IMG/VR virus record: IMGVR_UViG_3300036770_005084 | Location: 62,001 to 126,000 of that record | Length of the DNA: 64,000 bases | Reading direction: 5' to 3' (one strand) | Source: a virus | Shown: positions 30,460 through 39,481 of the stretch, piece by piece | How the letters are laid out: every line of letters begins with the position of its first letter | Numbering within the stretch: the first letter of the stretch is position 1 | Notes under the pieces: model-generated | What the model was told of the DNA's origin: nothing | Seen by the model: the letters and a program-made list of their open reading frames with translations, nothing else | Databases searched by the model: none | Position numbers and translations under genes: made by a program

Positions 30460-30495
30460 ATACATATCCCTCAACTACTCGGAGTATTTAAATCT

Positions 30496-31575
30496 ATGAC
30501 TGCAACTATCGCCCAACAGCGGAGTAGCAACACTTGGGAGCAATTTTGCGAGTGGGTCACTTCAACCGATAATCGTCTGTATGTCGGTTGGTTTGGAACT
30601 CTAATGATTCCAACCCTTCTTGCTGCTACTATTTGCTTCATCGTTGCTTTTATTGCTGCACCTCCCGTCGATATTGACGGTATCCGTGAACCAGTTGCTG
30701 GTTCACTCATGTATGGAAACAACATCATTTCTGGTGCTGTTGTTCCTTCATCCAATGCTATTGGACTTCACTTCTATCCCATCTGGGAAGCTGCTTCTCT
30801 TGACGAGTGGCTATATAATGGTGGACCATTCCAACTGGTCGTCTTCCACTTTCTGATTGGTATCTATGCCTACATGGGTCGTGAATGGGAACTATCTTAC
30901 CGACTGGGTATGCGTCCTTGGATTTGTGTTGCCTACTCAGCACCCGTTGCTGCTGCTAGTGCAGTTTTCCTGGTCTATCCCTTCGGTCAAGGATCCTTCT
31001 CTGATGCGATGCCTCTGGGGATTTCGGGAACTTTCAACTACATGCTTGTTTTCCAGGCAGAACACAACATTCTTATGCATCCTTTCCACATGCTGGGAGT
31101 TGCTGGTGTCTTCGGTGGTTCTCTTTTCTCTGCTATGCATGGATCTCTTGTCACCTCTAGTCTTGTACGTGAGACTACAGAAAATGAGTCTCAGAACTAT
31201 GGATACAAGTTTGGACAAGAAGAAGAGACCTACAACATTGTAGCTGCTCACGGTTATTTTGGTCGTCTTATTTTCCAATATGCTTCCTTCAATAACTCAC
31301 GTTCACTGCACTTCTTCCTTGCTGCTTGGCCTGTAGTTGGTATCTGGTTTGCTGCTCTTGGTGTTAGCACCATGGCATTCAACCTCAACGGTTTCAACTT
31401 CAACCAGTCCCTGCTGTCTTCTGACGGTCGTGTAGTCAACACTTGGGCAGACATCCTCAATCGTGCAAATCTTGGATTTGAAGTAATGCACGAACGAAAT
31501 GCTCATAACTTCCCTCTCGATCTTGCTGCTGCTGATAGCACTCCTGTTGCTCTTACCGCACCTGCAATCGGTTGA
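30496..31575 (+). CDS. psbA: photosystem II reaction-centre protein D1
   Basis: 359-residue D1, nearly identical in pattern to marine Synechococcus D1: five membrane helices, [39 protein letters not shown], and the C-terminus [14 protein letters not shown] followed by the processed extension ending APAIG. Residue 130 is Glu, the state found in high-light D1 forms. The gene is uninterrupted (no intron or homing gene). Codons are more GC-rich than neighbours, consistent with host origin. Phage D1 replaces damaged host D1 during infection. Confidence 0.98.
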   Translation: MTATIAQQRSSNTWEQFCEWVTSTDNRLYVGWFGTLMIPTLLAATICFIVAFIAAPPVDIDGIREPVAGSLMYGNNIISGAVVPSSNAIGLHFYPIWEAASLDEWLYNGGPFQLVVFHFLIGIYAYMGREWELSYRLGMRPWICVAYSAPVAAASAVFLVYPFGQGSFSDAMPLGISGTFNYMLVFQAEHNILMHPFHMLGVAGVFGGSLFSAMHGSLVTSSLVRETTENESQNYGYKFGQEEETYNIVAAHGYFGRLIFQYASFNNSRSLHFFLAAWPVVGIWFAALGVSTMAFNLNGFNFNQSLLSSDGRVVNTWADILNRANLGFEVMHERNAHNFPLDLAAADSTPVALTAPAIG

Positions 31576-31602
31576 TATAAAATTGAATAATTGATATACG
31601 TT

Positions 31603-31627
31603 AGAGGGTGTAACAACCCTCTTTTTT
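31603..31627 (+). terminator. psbA terminator
   Basis: Stem AGAGGGT/ACCCTCT with loop GTAACA and six T. Confidence 0.85.
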
Positions 31628-31659
31628 ATTTTTATACATAATGAGGTTGCTTTTTATCC

Positions 31660-31821
31660 ATGAAAACATTAACATTTACAGAAGATCAGATTAAACTTCT
31701 TGCTGATGCGGTTTGGATGCGTCAGAGATGTTTTATTGCCGGAGATAAAAGATTCAAAGAATATGGAGTAATGCTGGAAGATATTCTTTTAGATCTTGAG
31801 TATACTCCATCCCGGTATTGA
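31660..31821 (+). CDS. small ORF (53 aa)
   Basis: 53 residues, MKTLTFTEDQIKLLADAVWM then MLEDILLDLEYTPSRY. A short helical protein in which hydrophobic positions repeat every 3-4 residues. Starts just after the psbA terminator; the next ORF begins 1 base after its stop. Function unknown. Confidence 0.5.
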   Translation: MKTLTFTEDQIKLLADAVWMRQRCFIAGDKRFKEYGVMLEDILLDLEYTPSRY

Positions 31822-31822
31822 A

Positions 31823-31960
31823 ATGATTACATCTGAAACATCTTATAAACTTGCAGAGATTATTAGAGATACTTTTCCAAATCTTTACAGAAAACCTCAA
31901 GTGACCTATAATAATCAAAAGTCTTTAAATAATGAACGAATATTGGATTGTAACAGATAA
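31823..31960 (+). CDS. small ORF (45 aa), uncertain
   Basis: 45 residues, MITSETSYKLAEIIRDTFPN to ILDCNR. It overlaps the next gene by 29 bases. The N-terminal 35 residues look like a real helix; the end may be read-through into the next gene. Low certainty. Confidence 0.35.
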   Translation: MITSETSYKLAEIIRDTFPNLYRKPQVTYNNQKSLNNERILDCNR

Positions 31961-32204
31961 TAGAACCGGAAGAGTTATCTCACATTGTGGAGATATTACC
32001 GATGCAATTATGATGGTGGGATTTGATCCCAATCATAGAACCTATAGTCGGCATCGTTATATTATGGACCAAGTAATTGACATTACTTCCACAACCGATA
32101 AACAACTTCCCGGTCAAATTGGGTTGCCATTAGGGAAAATAGATTCTCTTAATTCATATAAAGAAAAACTTCCTGATAGGATGGAAGAACCTTTTATTCC
32201 ATAA
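31932..32204 (+). CDS. uncharacterised conserved cyanophage protein (90 aa)
   Basis: 90 residues, MNEYWIVTDNRTGRVISHCG then MDQVIDITSTTDKQLPGQIG. I associate this pattern with small conserved cyanophage proteins of unknown function. No metal or catalytic motif is clear. It stands alone before the second glycan island. Confidence 0.6.
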   Translation: MNEYWIVTDNRTGRVISHCGDITDAIMMVGFDPNHRTYSRHRYIMDQVIDITSTTDKQLPGQIGLPLGKIDSLNSYKEKLPDRMEEPFIP

Positions 32205-32223
32205 TATTAATATTATATTCACT

Positions 32224-33201
32224 ATGCATTTAGCAAAATTAGCATTGGATAATGGTGGAGTACTTAAACCACTAATTATTCCTTCATCATTAACTTCTGG
32301 GACAGGATTGATGAATCCATCAATTTTGATTGATGATGGAAAAATTTTAGTAAATATTCGTCACGTAAATTATACCTTTTATCATTCTGAAGAGAAATTA
32401 TATCAACATCAGTGGGGTCCATTGACGTATATACATCCTGAGCATGATATGCATCTTAGGACCTGGAATTGGTATTGTGAGTTAGATTCTGAATTCAATA
32501 TCACTAGATATCATAAAGTTGATACTTCAAAGTTTGATACTTATGAACCACTTTGGGATTTTGTTGGTCTTGAAGATGCTAGAATTTTTAAATGGGAAGG
32601 AAAACTATATCTTTCTGGAGTAAGAAGAGACACTACAACTAATGGTCAGGGAAGAATGGAACTTTCTGAAATTGTAGTTGGTGATGGTGTCAAGGAAGTT
32701 TCTAGGGTTAGAATTCAACCTCCAAATGATCCAAATTCATACTGTGAGAAAAATTGGATGCCCATTATGGATAAACCATATCATTATGTTAAGTGGACAA
32801 GTCCAACTGAAGTTGTAAAAGTAAATCCAGAAACTGGTGAGTCTGAGACAGTAGTTAAATCTAATTATATTCAGTTTTCAAGAGACTTACGAGGAGGTTC
32901 TCAGGTAGTAAAGTATGGAGATTATTATATTGCGGTTACTCACGAAGTAGAATTTCTTGAAAGTGAAGTTGGGAGAAAAGATGCAAAATATTTACATAGG
33001 TTCATAGTTTGGGATAGAGATTTTAATATCTTTGCTTATTCTAGAGATTTTTCTTTCATGAATGCTCACGTTGAATTTTGTGTAGGACTTCAAATTTTAA
33101 ATGATGATTTTATCTTTACTTTTGGGTATCAAGATAATGGTGCATACATACTAAAGTGTCCATCTTATGTTGTAGTTGATTTTTTAAATGGAAAATATTA
33201 A
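32224..33201 (+). CDS. GH130-like five-bladed beta-propeller protein
   Basis: 325 residues built of repeated beta blades: MNPSILIDDGKILVNIRHVN, GLEDARIFKWEGKLYLSGVR (about 121-140), GGSQVVKYGDYYIAVTHEVE (about 225-244), and MNAHVEFCVGLQILNDDFIF. GLEDAR and the blade spacing resemble GH130/GH43-like propellers, which act on mannosides or other glycans as phosphorylases or hydrolases. Catalytic role not certain. It overlaps the next gene by 14 bases and opens the second island. Confidence 0.62.
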   Translation: MHLAKLALDNGGVLKPLIIPSSLTSGTGLMNPSILIDDGKILVNIRHVNYTFYHSEEKLYQHQWGPLTYIHPEHDMHLRTWNWYCELDSEFNITRYHKVDTSKFDTYEPLWDFVGLEDARIFKWEGKLYLSGVRRDTTTNGQGRMELSEIVVGDGVKEVSRVRIQPPNDPNSYCEKNWMPIMDKPYHYVKWTSPTEVVKVNPETGESETVVKSNYIQFSRDLRGGSQVVKYGDYYIAVTHEVEFLESEVGRKDAKYLHRFIVWDRDFNIFAYSRDFSFMNAHVEFCVGLQILNDDFIFTFGYQDNGAYILKCPSYVVVDFLNGKY

Positions 33202-34687
33202 GTTGATAGATTGCTTTCCATATTTCAATGAAAAGGAAATATTGGAACTTAGAATTAAATTGCTTTATGATTACGTAGATAAGTTTGTAATTACCGAAGC
33301 AAATCAAACTCATTCTGGTCTTCCAAAGGAATATACTTGCCATGAAGTATTAAAAAGTATAGATGACCCATTAAATAAAATTGAATTAGTACAGATTGAT
33401 TTTTCCGAAAAGAATAATTTTGATCATTGGAAAAGGGAAAGAGTACAAAGGGATGCAGTTCTCCAAATCTTACATACTTTTGATGATGACTGTTTATTCT
33501 ATTTTGGTGATTGTGATGAAATTTTAAATCCAAATCATATTGCTTGGATATGTGATATTGCTAGACAAAATCCAATGAATATCCTGCGTACACCACTCGC
33601 ATTTTTAAATTGTAGAGCAGACCTTAGAGTTTTTGATGAGTATGACAATCCAATTATTTGGAGGTGTCCATACATAGCATCAAAAATGCACTTGGGCAAA
33701 TACACACCATCACAAATTAGAGAATCTTCAGCACTATCTGGGAGCATAGAAACTTCTGACTTGGGAAGATATGTTAGTTTTCCGGATATTACTATAACTT
33801 GTAATGATATTGAAGTTATTCTTGGTTGGCATTTTGCTTGGATGGGTGATAATGAAAGGAGAAAAATAAAGTGTAAATCATATCTTCATTATCATGATGA
33901 AGTTTCTAATTCTGTGGCACCACTTAATAGTGCTGAGATGATGAATTTTATGGAAATATACCGTGCAGAAAATGGTGCAACAGATCCTTTAGGTAGAAAT
34001 AATCATATCCTAAAGAAGTATGATGTTAGTTTACTTCCAGATTTAATTTTATCTGAGAAAAAATTTAGAGATTTCTTTATTCCAGAAAATCAGTATGAAA
34101 CTATACTTGAATTGCTTCAGAATAATCCAGAAATAAGCACAGATAAAAATTCAATAAAGTATTATGATAAATCTTTAGAATGGGATTTTATGCAATATCA
34201 TAGTTATATTGATAATTTTTATAATGAAGAATTTAAAAAATATAAAAATAAAAATATAAGTCTATGCGAAATTGGAATTGATACTGGAGGTTCTATTGCG
34301 ATTTGGAGTAAGTATTTCCCAGATTCAAATATAATTGGTATAGATAACAATACTTCTAGACTAAAAGATGAGTATAAATCTTACAACTTTGATAATGTTA
34401 GATATATCATTGATAATGCTTATGATTCGGATTTAGTCAAATCTCTTCCCAACTTTGATATTATTATTGATGATGGACCACATACTTTTGAATCCCAAAA
34501 AGAATTTATTCAATTATATTCTTCAAAATTAAATCCTGGAGGAGTAATGATTATTGAAGATGTTAAATCTATTGACTATATTGAAGAATTTAATAAGATC
34601 CTTATGCCTGGATATACTTCTGAATTTATCGACCTTACAGTAACTGATAATTTATATGATAGTATTCTTTACATTATTCGAAAATGA
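33188..34687 (+). CDS. GT17 glycosyltransferase fused to a class I methyltransferase
   Basis: 499 residues. N-terminal GT17 domain (about 1-285): IDCFPYFNEKEILELRIKLL, FVITEANQTHSGLPKE, FYFGDCDEIL and LGWHFAWMG, as in the MGAT3-type N-acetylglucosaminyltransferase family. C-terminal domain (about 330-499): CEIGIDTGGSIAIW as SAM loop, IIGIDNN, and FDIIIDDGPHTFESQ then NPGGVMIIEDV, as in sugar O-methyltransferases. The fusion would add and then methylate a sugar in one protein (inference). Confidence 0.82.
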   Translation: MENIKLIDCFPYFNEKEILELRIKLLYDYVDKFVITEANQTHSGLPKEYTCHEVLKSIDDPLNKIELVQIDFSEKNNFDHWKRERVQRDAVLQILHTFDDDCLFYFGDCDEILNPNHIAWICDIARQNPMNILRTPLAFLNCRADLRVFDEYDNPIIWRCPYIASKMHLGKYTPSQIRESSALSGSIETSDLGRYVSFPDITITCNDIEVILGWHFAWMGDNERRKIKCKSYLHYHDEVSNSVAPLNSAEMMNFMEIYRAENGATDPLGRNNHILKKYDVSLLPDLILSEKKFRDFFIPENQYETILELLQNNPEISTDKNSIKYYDKSLEWDFMQYHSYIDNFYNEEFKKYKNKNISLCEIGIDTGGSIAIWSKYFPDSNIIGIDNNTSRLKDEYKSYNFDNVRYIIDNAYDSDLVKSLPNFDIIIDDGPHTFESQKEFIQLYSSKLNPGGVMIIEDVKSIDYIEEFNKILMPGYTSEFIDLTVTDNLYDSILYIIRK

Positions 34688-35415
34688 GTATTGTATTATA
34701 TTGTAATTGCTACAAACAAAAGACTCCATATAGAATTCAGCAAAATCAAAAAAATTTAATGTTGGGATCATCTCAATATACATCTAAATTGAAGGATGAA
34801 TTAATTTCTGAAGGATATATTTTAGATGATATTGGAGATAATATTTCTCATTTAAATAAATGGTTTGGGCAAAGTTGTGGATTGTATTGGGTATATAAAA
34901 ATTCTAATGAAGATTTTGTTGGAATGAATACTTATAGAATTTTTTGGAATGATTCTGCGATTTCTAATCTTGATGTTAGTGAAAATAAGTTATATGTTCC
35001 ATCTAAATTTGATGTTAGTGATGATGGAATAAATTATGAAAATTTGGAAAATCATTTTCGTGTTAGTCATGGCAATGGATCTTACAAAATGCTTATGAAC
35101 TGTATAAAAAATAATAATATTTTATATACAGATTTTAATAATTGGATGAGTCAAAAATTTCTTTATCCATTTTCTATCTTTATTGCTAACAAAAAAATAT
35201 TTGATAAAATATGTAGTATTTTATTTGAACTTGCCTTTGACTTTTTTGATACGAATAGGTATACTATATACAACTTTTCAGATCATTATGGACAAATTCG
35301 ACAAATGGATTTTATTTGTGAAAGAATATTACATCTAATATTTAATAATATAGATTATTTTATTCCAAACATAGACATAACAGAAATACCAATCTATCAA
35401 TATAAACATATTTAA
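34684..35415 (+). CDS. DUF4422 putative glycosyltransferase
   Basis: 243 residues. HLNKWFGQSCGLYWVYKN followed by FVGMNTYRIFWND matches the DUF4422 family (E...YWxWKN...VGxxHYRR) with variation: MNTYR in place of HYRR. A second landmark is FSIFIANKKIFDKICSILFE near residue 160-180. The family occurs in capsule and LPS clusters. ATGA overlap with the fused GT17 gene. Confidence 0.72.
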   Translation: MSIVLYCNCYKQKTPYRIQQNQKNLMLGSSQYTSKLKDELISEGYILDDIGDNISHLNKWFGQSCGLYWVYKNSNEDFVGMNTYRIFWNDSAISNLDVSENKLYVPSKFDVSDDGINYENLENHFRVSHGNGSYKMLMNCIKNNNILYTDFNNWMSQKFLYPFSIFIANKKIFDKICSILFELAFDFFDTNRYTIYNFSDHYGQIRQMDFICERILHLIFNNIDYFIPNIDITEIPIYQYKHI

Positions 35416-35426
35416 GATCAATAATT

Positions 35427-36677
35427 ATGAATCTACTAGATCAATACTTGGTTAATTATATAAATGAACCAGAACTTCCAGACAATAATTTTCATATTGC
35501 AAGATACTATGATCTCATCGGACAAACTGCAACAGCAGTTTCTTATTATTTGAGAACGGCAGAAAGAACTAAAGAACCAGAATACCAATATGTATGTTTA
35601 ATCCTTGCTGCAAAATGTTTTGAACGTCAGGGTTCTAGAAATTTTACTGTTAAGGGATTATATCAAAATGCTATCACTACTTGCCCCGATCGACCAGAAG
35701 CATATTATTTCTTATCTAAGTTTTATGATAATGAGAATAAAGATGGTTCTTGGACTGATGCTTATGTAATGGCAAGTATTGGGGTTAATAACTCTAAAGA
35801 TAAGGTATTTTCACAATTAAAGTGTGAGGTTGATTACCCTGGTATGCAGGGATTATTATTTCAAAAGGCACATAATGGATGGGTGTGTGGTGTATGCGAT
35901 GATGCAAGGAATATCTTAAAATATATTCTTAGGGAATATATTTCAGATAAAAAAATTTGCAGGGATACTTTTAATGAACTAATATCCATAGATAAAAATA
36001 ATTCATTTGAAGTGTACACAAATGAAAATCATTCTAATTTAAAGTATAAATTCACTAACTCTAATATAATTGATAAAAACTTTTCCGAAGCATTTCAAGA
36101 TATGTTTATTTTGAGTATGCTGGATGGAAAGATGAATGGATCATATCTTGAAATTGGTGCTGGTAGTTCCTATTATGGAAGTAATACTGCTTTACTTGAG
36201 ACTAAATTTAATTGGACTGGAATTGGGTTGGATTTATCAGAAGAATTTGTAGAACAACATCGTAACGAAAGGAAAAATCTCTGTTTATTAAAAAATGCTT
36301 TAGATATTGATTATGAAGAATTTATTTTGAAAAATTATAATTCAACAGACATTGATTATCTACAATTAGATTGTGATCCACCAGCAGTTACATATGAAAT
36401 ATTATTAAAAATTCCTTTTGAAAAATTTAGATTTTCTGTAATTACATATGAGCATGATTACTATATTGATGAGACTGAATCCTTTAAAGATAAGTCTAGA
36501 GAATATTTGAGATCAAAGGGTTATGAATTAGTTTTGGCAAATGTTGCTCCCAATGAATGGAAGGATTATGAAGATTGGTGGGTGCATCCTGATCTTGTAA
36601 ATGCGAAGGTATTGACTCAACTAAAAGATACTTCAAATAAAATTAAAAAAGCAAAAAACATTTTTGTAGAATTATGA
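35427..36677 (+). CDS. TPR-like region plus FkbM-type methyltransferase
   Basis: 416 residues. Residues about 1-130 are helical repeat-like (IARYYDLIGQTATAVSYYLR; PEAYYFLSKFYDNENK), like TPR regions of glycosylation proteins. Residues about 215-360 form an FkbM-type methyltransferase: FQDMFILSMLDGKMNGSYLE, IGAGSSYYGSNTALLE, IGLDLSEEF, and YLQLDCDPPAVTYEIL. Likely methylates a sugar hydroxyl. Overlaps the next gene (ATGA). Confidence 0.75.
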   Translation: MNLLDQYLVNYINEPELPDNNFHIARYYDLIGQTATAVSYYLRTAERTKEPEYQYVCLILAAKCFERQGSRNFTVKGLYQNAITTCPDRPEAYYFLSKFYDNENKDGSWTDAYVMASIGVNNSKDKVFSQLKCEVDYPGMQGLLFQKAHNGWVCGVCDDARNILKYILREYISDKKICRDTFNELISIDKNNSFEVYTNENHSNLKYKFTNSNIIDKNFSEAFQDMFILSMLDGKMNGSYLEIGAGSSYYGSNTALLETKFNWTGIGLDLSEEFVEQHRNERKNLCLLKNALDIDYEEFILKNYNSTDIDYLQLDCDPPAVTYEILLKIPFEKFRFSVITYEHDYYIDETESFKDKSREYLRSKGYELVLANVAPNEWKDYEDWWVHPDLVNAKVLTQLKDTSNKIKKAKNIFVEL

Positions 36678-37312
36678 AAATTACACAAGTACCAGATCCA
36701 GAACAAATTTACTTTAGAGTAAATCATAAACCAAAACGAAGACCTGCAATGTGGATTGTAGATGATTTTTATGCTGATCCATATGCTGTTAGAGAATATG
36801 CATTAAAACAAGAATTTTTTGATGATGAGGGGTATATTGGTAGAAGAACTAGAAGGCAATTTTTCTTTCCTGGTCTCAAAGAATCTTTTGAAGATATTAT
36901 GGGAATGACTATAACTGAATGGGAATCTCATGGAATGAATGGAAGATTCCAACACAATTGGGCAGGAGAAAAATTGGTATATCATTGCGATGCTCAAAAA
37001 TGGGCAGGGATGATATACTTGACTCCAGATGCCCCATTTGAATGCGGAACATCTTTATATGCACATAGAAAAACTAGAGTTCGACATAATTCAGAACCAC
37101 TAGATGAAGTTTTTCCAGGAAATACCTTTCTCGATAAAACTCCATATCAAGTCGTAGATGTTGCTGGGAATGTATTTAATAGATTAGTTATTTTCAATGG
37201 TGGATGTATTCATGCAGCATCTGAATATTTTGGGCACTCTTTAGAGAACTGTAGGTTATGGCACATGTTTTTCTTTGATACTTTAGAAGATAATCATAAT
37301 AGAGATAAATGA
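36674..37312 (+). CDS. 2OG-Fe(II) oxygenase-like protein
   Basis: 212 residues. The double-stranded beta-helix shows YHCDAQKWAGMIYLTPDAP with the HxD pair (about 103-105) and IFNGGCIHAASEYFG with the distal His (about 178), then RLWHMFFFD. This fits iron and 2-oxoglutarate dioxygenases that hydroxylate amino acids, peptides or sugars. Substrate unknown; island context points to a glycan or lipid. Coupled by ATGA to the next gene. Confidence 0.7.
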   Translation: MKITQVPDPEQIYFRVNHKPKRRPAMWIVDDFYADPYAVREYALKQEFFDDEGYIGRRTRRQFFFPGLKESFEDIMGMTITEWESHGMNGRFQHNWAGEKLVYHCDAQKWAGMIYLTPDAPFECGTSLYAHRKTRVRHNSEPLDEVFPGNTFLDKTPYQVVDVAGNVFNRLVIFNGGCIHAASEYFGHSLENCRLWHMFFFDTLEDNHNRDK

Positions 37313-38100
37313 ATAAAATTTCAGTTATAGGTACTGCCGTAGTAAATAGTTCATATTGGGTGTCTAGACTTATAATGAGTATAGATTATCCAGTAGAAAA
37401 TTTTGTTATTATTAATAATAATGGTAGAGGTGAACTTGATGACGAGTTAGATTTATTAAAAAGTTTAAACAAAAAATACATTGATAATATCAAAGTTTGT
37501 CACATGCCAGCAAATATTGGTTGCTCTGGAGCATGGAATTTAATAATTAAGTGTTATATGAATTCCCCTTATTGGATTATCGTCAATGACGATGTTTCTT
37601 TTGGTCCTGGACTACTAAAGGAGTTTTATGATACAATAAGTGAAGACCCAGAAATTGGAATAATACATGCTAATCCTGGTGATTTTAATGTTGGTAGTTG
37701 GGACTTATTTTTAATTCGAGATTTTGTAATTCAAAATTTTGGATTATTTGATGAAAACCTATATCCTGCTTATTGTGAGGATGCGGATTATATTATGAGA
37801 TTTATTCATAGACCAATAAAAAAAGTTACTTCTTTATCCTCAATGTATTATCATGGTCATGCAAGTAAAGAAAATTATTATTCACCATCTGGTGGAGGTC
37901 AGACTAAAAAAGCAGATCCAAGATTAGAAGAAATGTTGGATAAAATTAATGAAGTTAATTTTGAATATATGAATTCAAAATGGGGTCCAAATTGGAGAAG
38001 TTGTTCACCAACAGTTTACCCATTTAATCATGACACTATTCCAATATCATATACATCATATGATTTAAATTATGTTCGTTCAAAAAATTTAGGATTTTAA
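37309..38100 (+). CDS. family 2 glycosyltransferase
   Basis: 263 residues with GT-A features: IGTAVVNSSYWVSRLIMSID, MPANIGCSGAWNLIIKCYM, the DxD-like VNDDVSFGPG (about 96-105), and FDENLYPAYCEDADYIMRFI (about 146-165). Resembles rhamnosyltransferase-like GT2 enzymes. Last gene of the second island; glutaredoxin follows 4 bases later. Confidence 0.82.
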   Translation: MNKISVIGTAVVNSSYWVSRLIMSIDYPVENFVIINNNGRGELDDELDLLKSLNKKYIDNIKVCHMPANIGCSGAWNLIIKCYMNSPYWIIVNDDVSFGPGLLKEFYDTISEDPEIGIIHANPGDFNVGSWDLFLIRDFVIQNFGLFDENLYPAYCEDADYIMRFIHRPIKKVTSLSSMYYHGHASKENYYSPSGGGQTKKADPRLEEMLDKINEVNFEYMNSKWGPNWRSCSPTVYPFNHDTIPISYTSYDLNYVRSKNLGF

Positions 38101-38104
38101 AAAT

Positions 38105-38353
38105 ATGAAATTTACTGTATATTCTAAGTATGGTTGCCCATACTGTGTTAAGGTACTTTCTCTGCTAAATCAAGTTAGTGTTATGAAGGGAATTCAAGTA
38201 GTCGAATATGTACTTGGAACTCACTTTACAAAAGAAGAATTTTATTCTGAATTTGGTCAAGGTTCTACGTTCCCTCAAGTTATTTGTAATGAAACCCATA
38301 TTGGGGGATGTTCAGATACTGCTAAGTATTTAAAAGAACAAAATATCGTATAA
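38105..38353 (+). CDS. glutaredoxin
   Basis: 82 residues with the dithiol site GCPYCVK (about 10-16), cis-Pro in STFPQVICN (about 57-65), and IGGCSDTAKYL (about 69-79). Probable thiol-disulfide reductant for the phage NrdA/NrdB, which needs external electrons. The stop overlaps the next ORF start (TAATG). Confidence 0.9.
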   Translation: MKFTVYSKYGCPYCVKVLSLLNQVSVMKGIQVVEYVLGTHFTKEEFYSEFGQGSTFPQVICNETHIGGCSDTAKYLKEQNIV

Positions 38354-38532
38354 TGTCTACTATAAATAATGGTGGGTCCTCACAAATAAATCGAGGAGTG
38401 GAGTTGTTATTAAGGAAAGAAGTAAAAGTTAAAAATACGTTTTCAATTTATTTTGAAAAATTATTACTGTTTTTAAATAGAGAGTTGAAAATTTACTTTA
38501 ATTTTTCCTTTGATTTAAGGAAGCAAAAATAG
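38353..38532 (+). CDS. small conserved-looking ORF (59 aa)
   Basis: 59 residues, MSTINNGGSSQINRGVELLL then a Phe/Lys-rich segment ending FSFDLRKQK. I associate the N-terminus with small conserved cyanophage proteins. TATAAATA (38361-38368) lies within its first codons, so a late transcript from there would skip its start. Ends before the AAAGGAG of the next gene. Confidence 0.6.
   Translation: MSTINNGGSSQINRGVELLLRKEVKVKNTFSIYFEKLLLFLNRELKIYFNFSFDLRKQK
38361..38368 (+). promoter_or_regulatory. late promoter TATAAATA within an ORF
   Basis: Full late core inside codons 3-6 of the 59-aa ORF; it could transcribe the genes from 38547 onward. Confidence 0.4.
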
Positions 38533-38546
38533 CAAAGGAGAAAACC

Positions 38547-38768
38547 ATGCTAGCAATTACCCTTGTATTTTCAACATTACTTTTTATTATGGCTTTAATT
38601 GTTGGAGGGTTATTTGGATGGGTTTACCGAGAATATATTTGGTCAACACGTCCAGAAAATATGCATCCTGAGTTATTTGATTCTAATGGAAATATTTTAC
38701 CAGATGAAATAATAGCATTTAGGTTTGAGCAATTAAATTCTGATGAAGAGGATTTAGAAGATTATTAA
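38547..38768 (+). CDS. small membrane protein (73 aa)
   Basis: 73 residues with one N-terminal membrane helix (LAITLVFSTLLFIMALIVGG, about 2-21), then HPELFDSNGNILPDEIIAFR and an acidic tail. AAAGGAG site upstream gives a confident start. I associate it with conserved cyanophage membrane proteins of unknown function. Confidence 0.7.
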   Translation: MLAITLVFSTLLFIMALIVGGLFGWVYREYIWSTRPENMHPELFDSNGNILPDEIIAFRFEQLNSDEEDLEDY

Positions 38769-38786
38769 TTAAATGGAGATTAAACT

Positions 38787-39233
38787 ATGAAATTACCACC
38801 AAATCAATTGGTGTCTGAAGTTATTCAGAGAGTATCAAACGCAAAAACTAGGGATGAGAAGATAGAAATACTTCGTCATTATGATAATGTTGCTCTTAGG
38901 GCAGTTCTTATTTGGAATTTTGACAATAGAGTAGAATCTGCTATCCCAGAGGGTGAAGTTCCGTATACTCCAAATGATGCACCTATAGGAACTGAGCACT
39001 CACGATTAACTCAAGAGTGGAAAAAATTTAATCATTTTGTTAAAGGAGTAAATAATTTAGTCCAAACAAAACGGGAAGTTCTTTTTATTCAACTATGTGA
39101 GTCTTTACATAGTTCTGAGGCAGAAATTCTTTGTCTTACAAAAGATAAACAACTGCATAAAAGATATAAAATTACCAAAGCAGTTGTTAAAGACGCATTT
39201 CCAGATATAAATTGGGGGGTGGATGAAGATTGA
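38787..39233 (+). CDS. DUF6433-like phage protein
   Basis: 148 residues, MKLPPNQLVSEVIQRVSNAK, then LRAVLIWNFDNRVESAIPEG and VLFIQLCESLHSSEAEILCL. The pattern matches the DUF6433 family of T4-like marine phages as I remember it. Helical, no enzyme motif. The next gene starts at a TTGA overlap. Confidence 0.65.
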   Translation: MKLPPNQLVSEVIQRVSNAKTRDEKIEILRHYDNVALRAVLIWNFDNRVESAIPEGEVPYTPNDAPIGTEHSRLTQEWKKFNHFVKGVNNLVQTKREVLFIQLCESLHSSEAEILCLTKDKQLHKRYKITKAVVKDAFPDINWGVDED

Positions 39234-39481
39234 AAATAATATCTGAAAAGTGTGAAAAGAAAGAGTCTAATGATAAATCATTACCATTAGACTCCTATCT
39301 AGTCACTTATAAAATAGAAGATGAACTTTTTTATGATATAGTGCAGTCTTCATCATCTGTCGAAATATTTGATTATTATTATGATACTTATGGTAAAAAT
39401 TCTATATTAAAATATGAATGGACAAAGGGATCCGTAAATCCTAAACTCTATAGATATTCAAAGAAGAGTAATAAAAAATAA
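39230..39481 (+). CDS. small uncharacterised protein (83 aa)
   Basis: 83 residues from TTG 39230 (TTGA overlap with the previous stop); no closer ATG exists in frame near the start. A beta-rich middle (SYLVTYKIEDELFYDIVQSS) and a Lys-rich end. Its stop overlaps the speD start (TAATG). Function unknown. Confidence 0.55.
   Translation: MKIISEKCEKKESNDKSLPLDSYLVTYKIEDELFYDIVQSSSSVEIFDYYYDTYGKNSILKYEWTKGSVNPKLYRYSKKSNKK

Noticed and set aside
30471-31506. Several minus- and plus-strand ORFs inside psbA
   Set aside because: Shadows of the GC-richer D1 gene; no motifs, no ribosome-binding sites, and D1 itself is certain.
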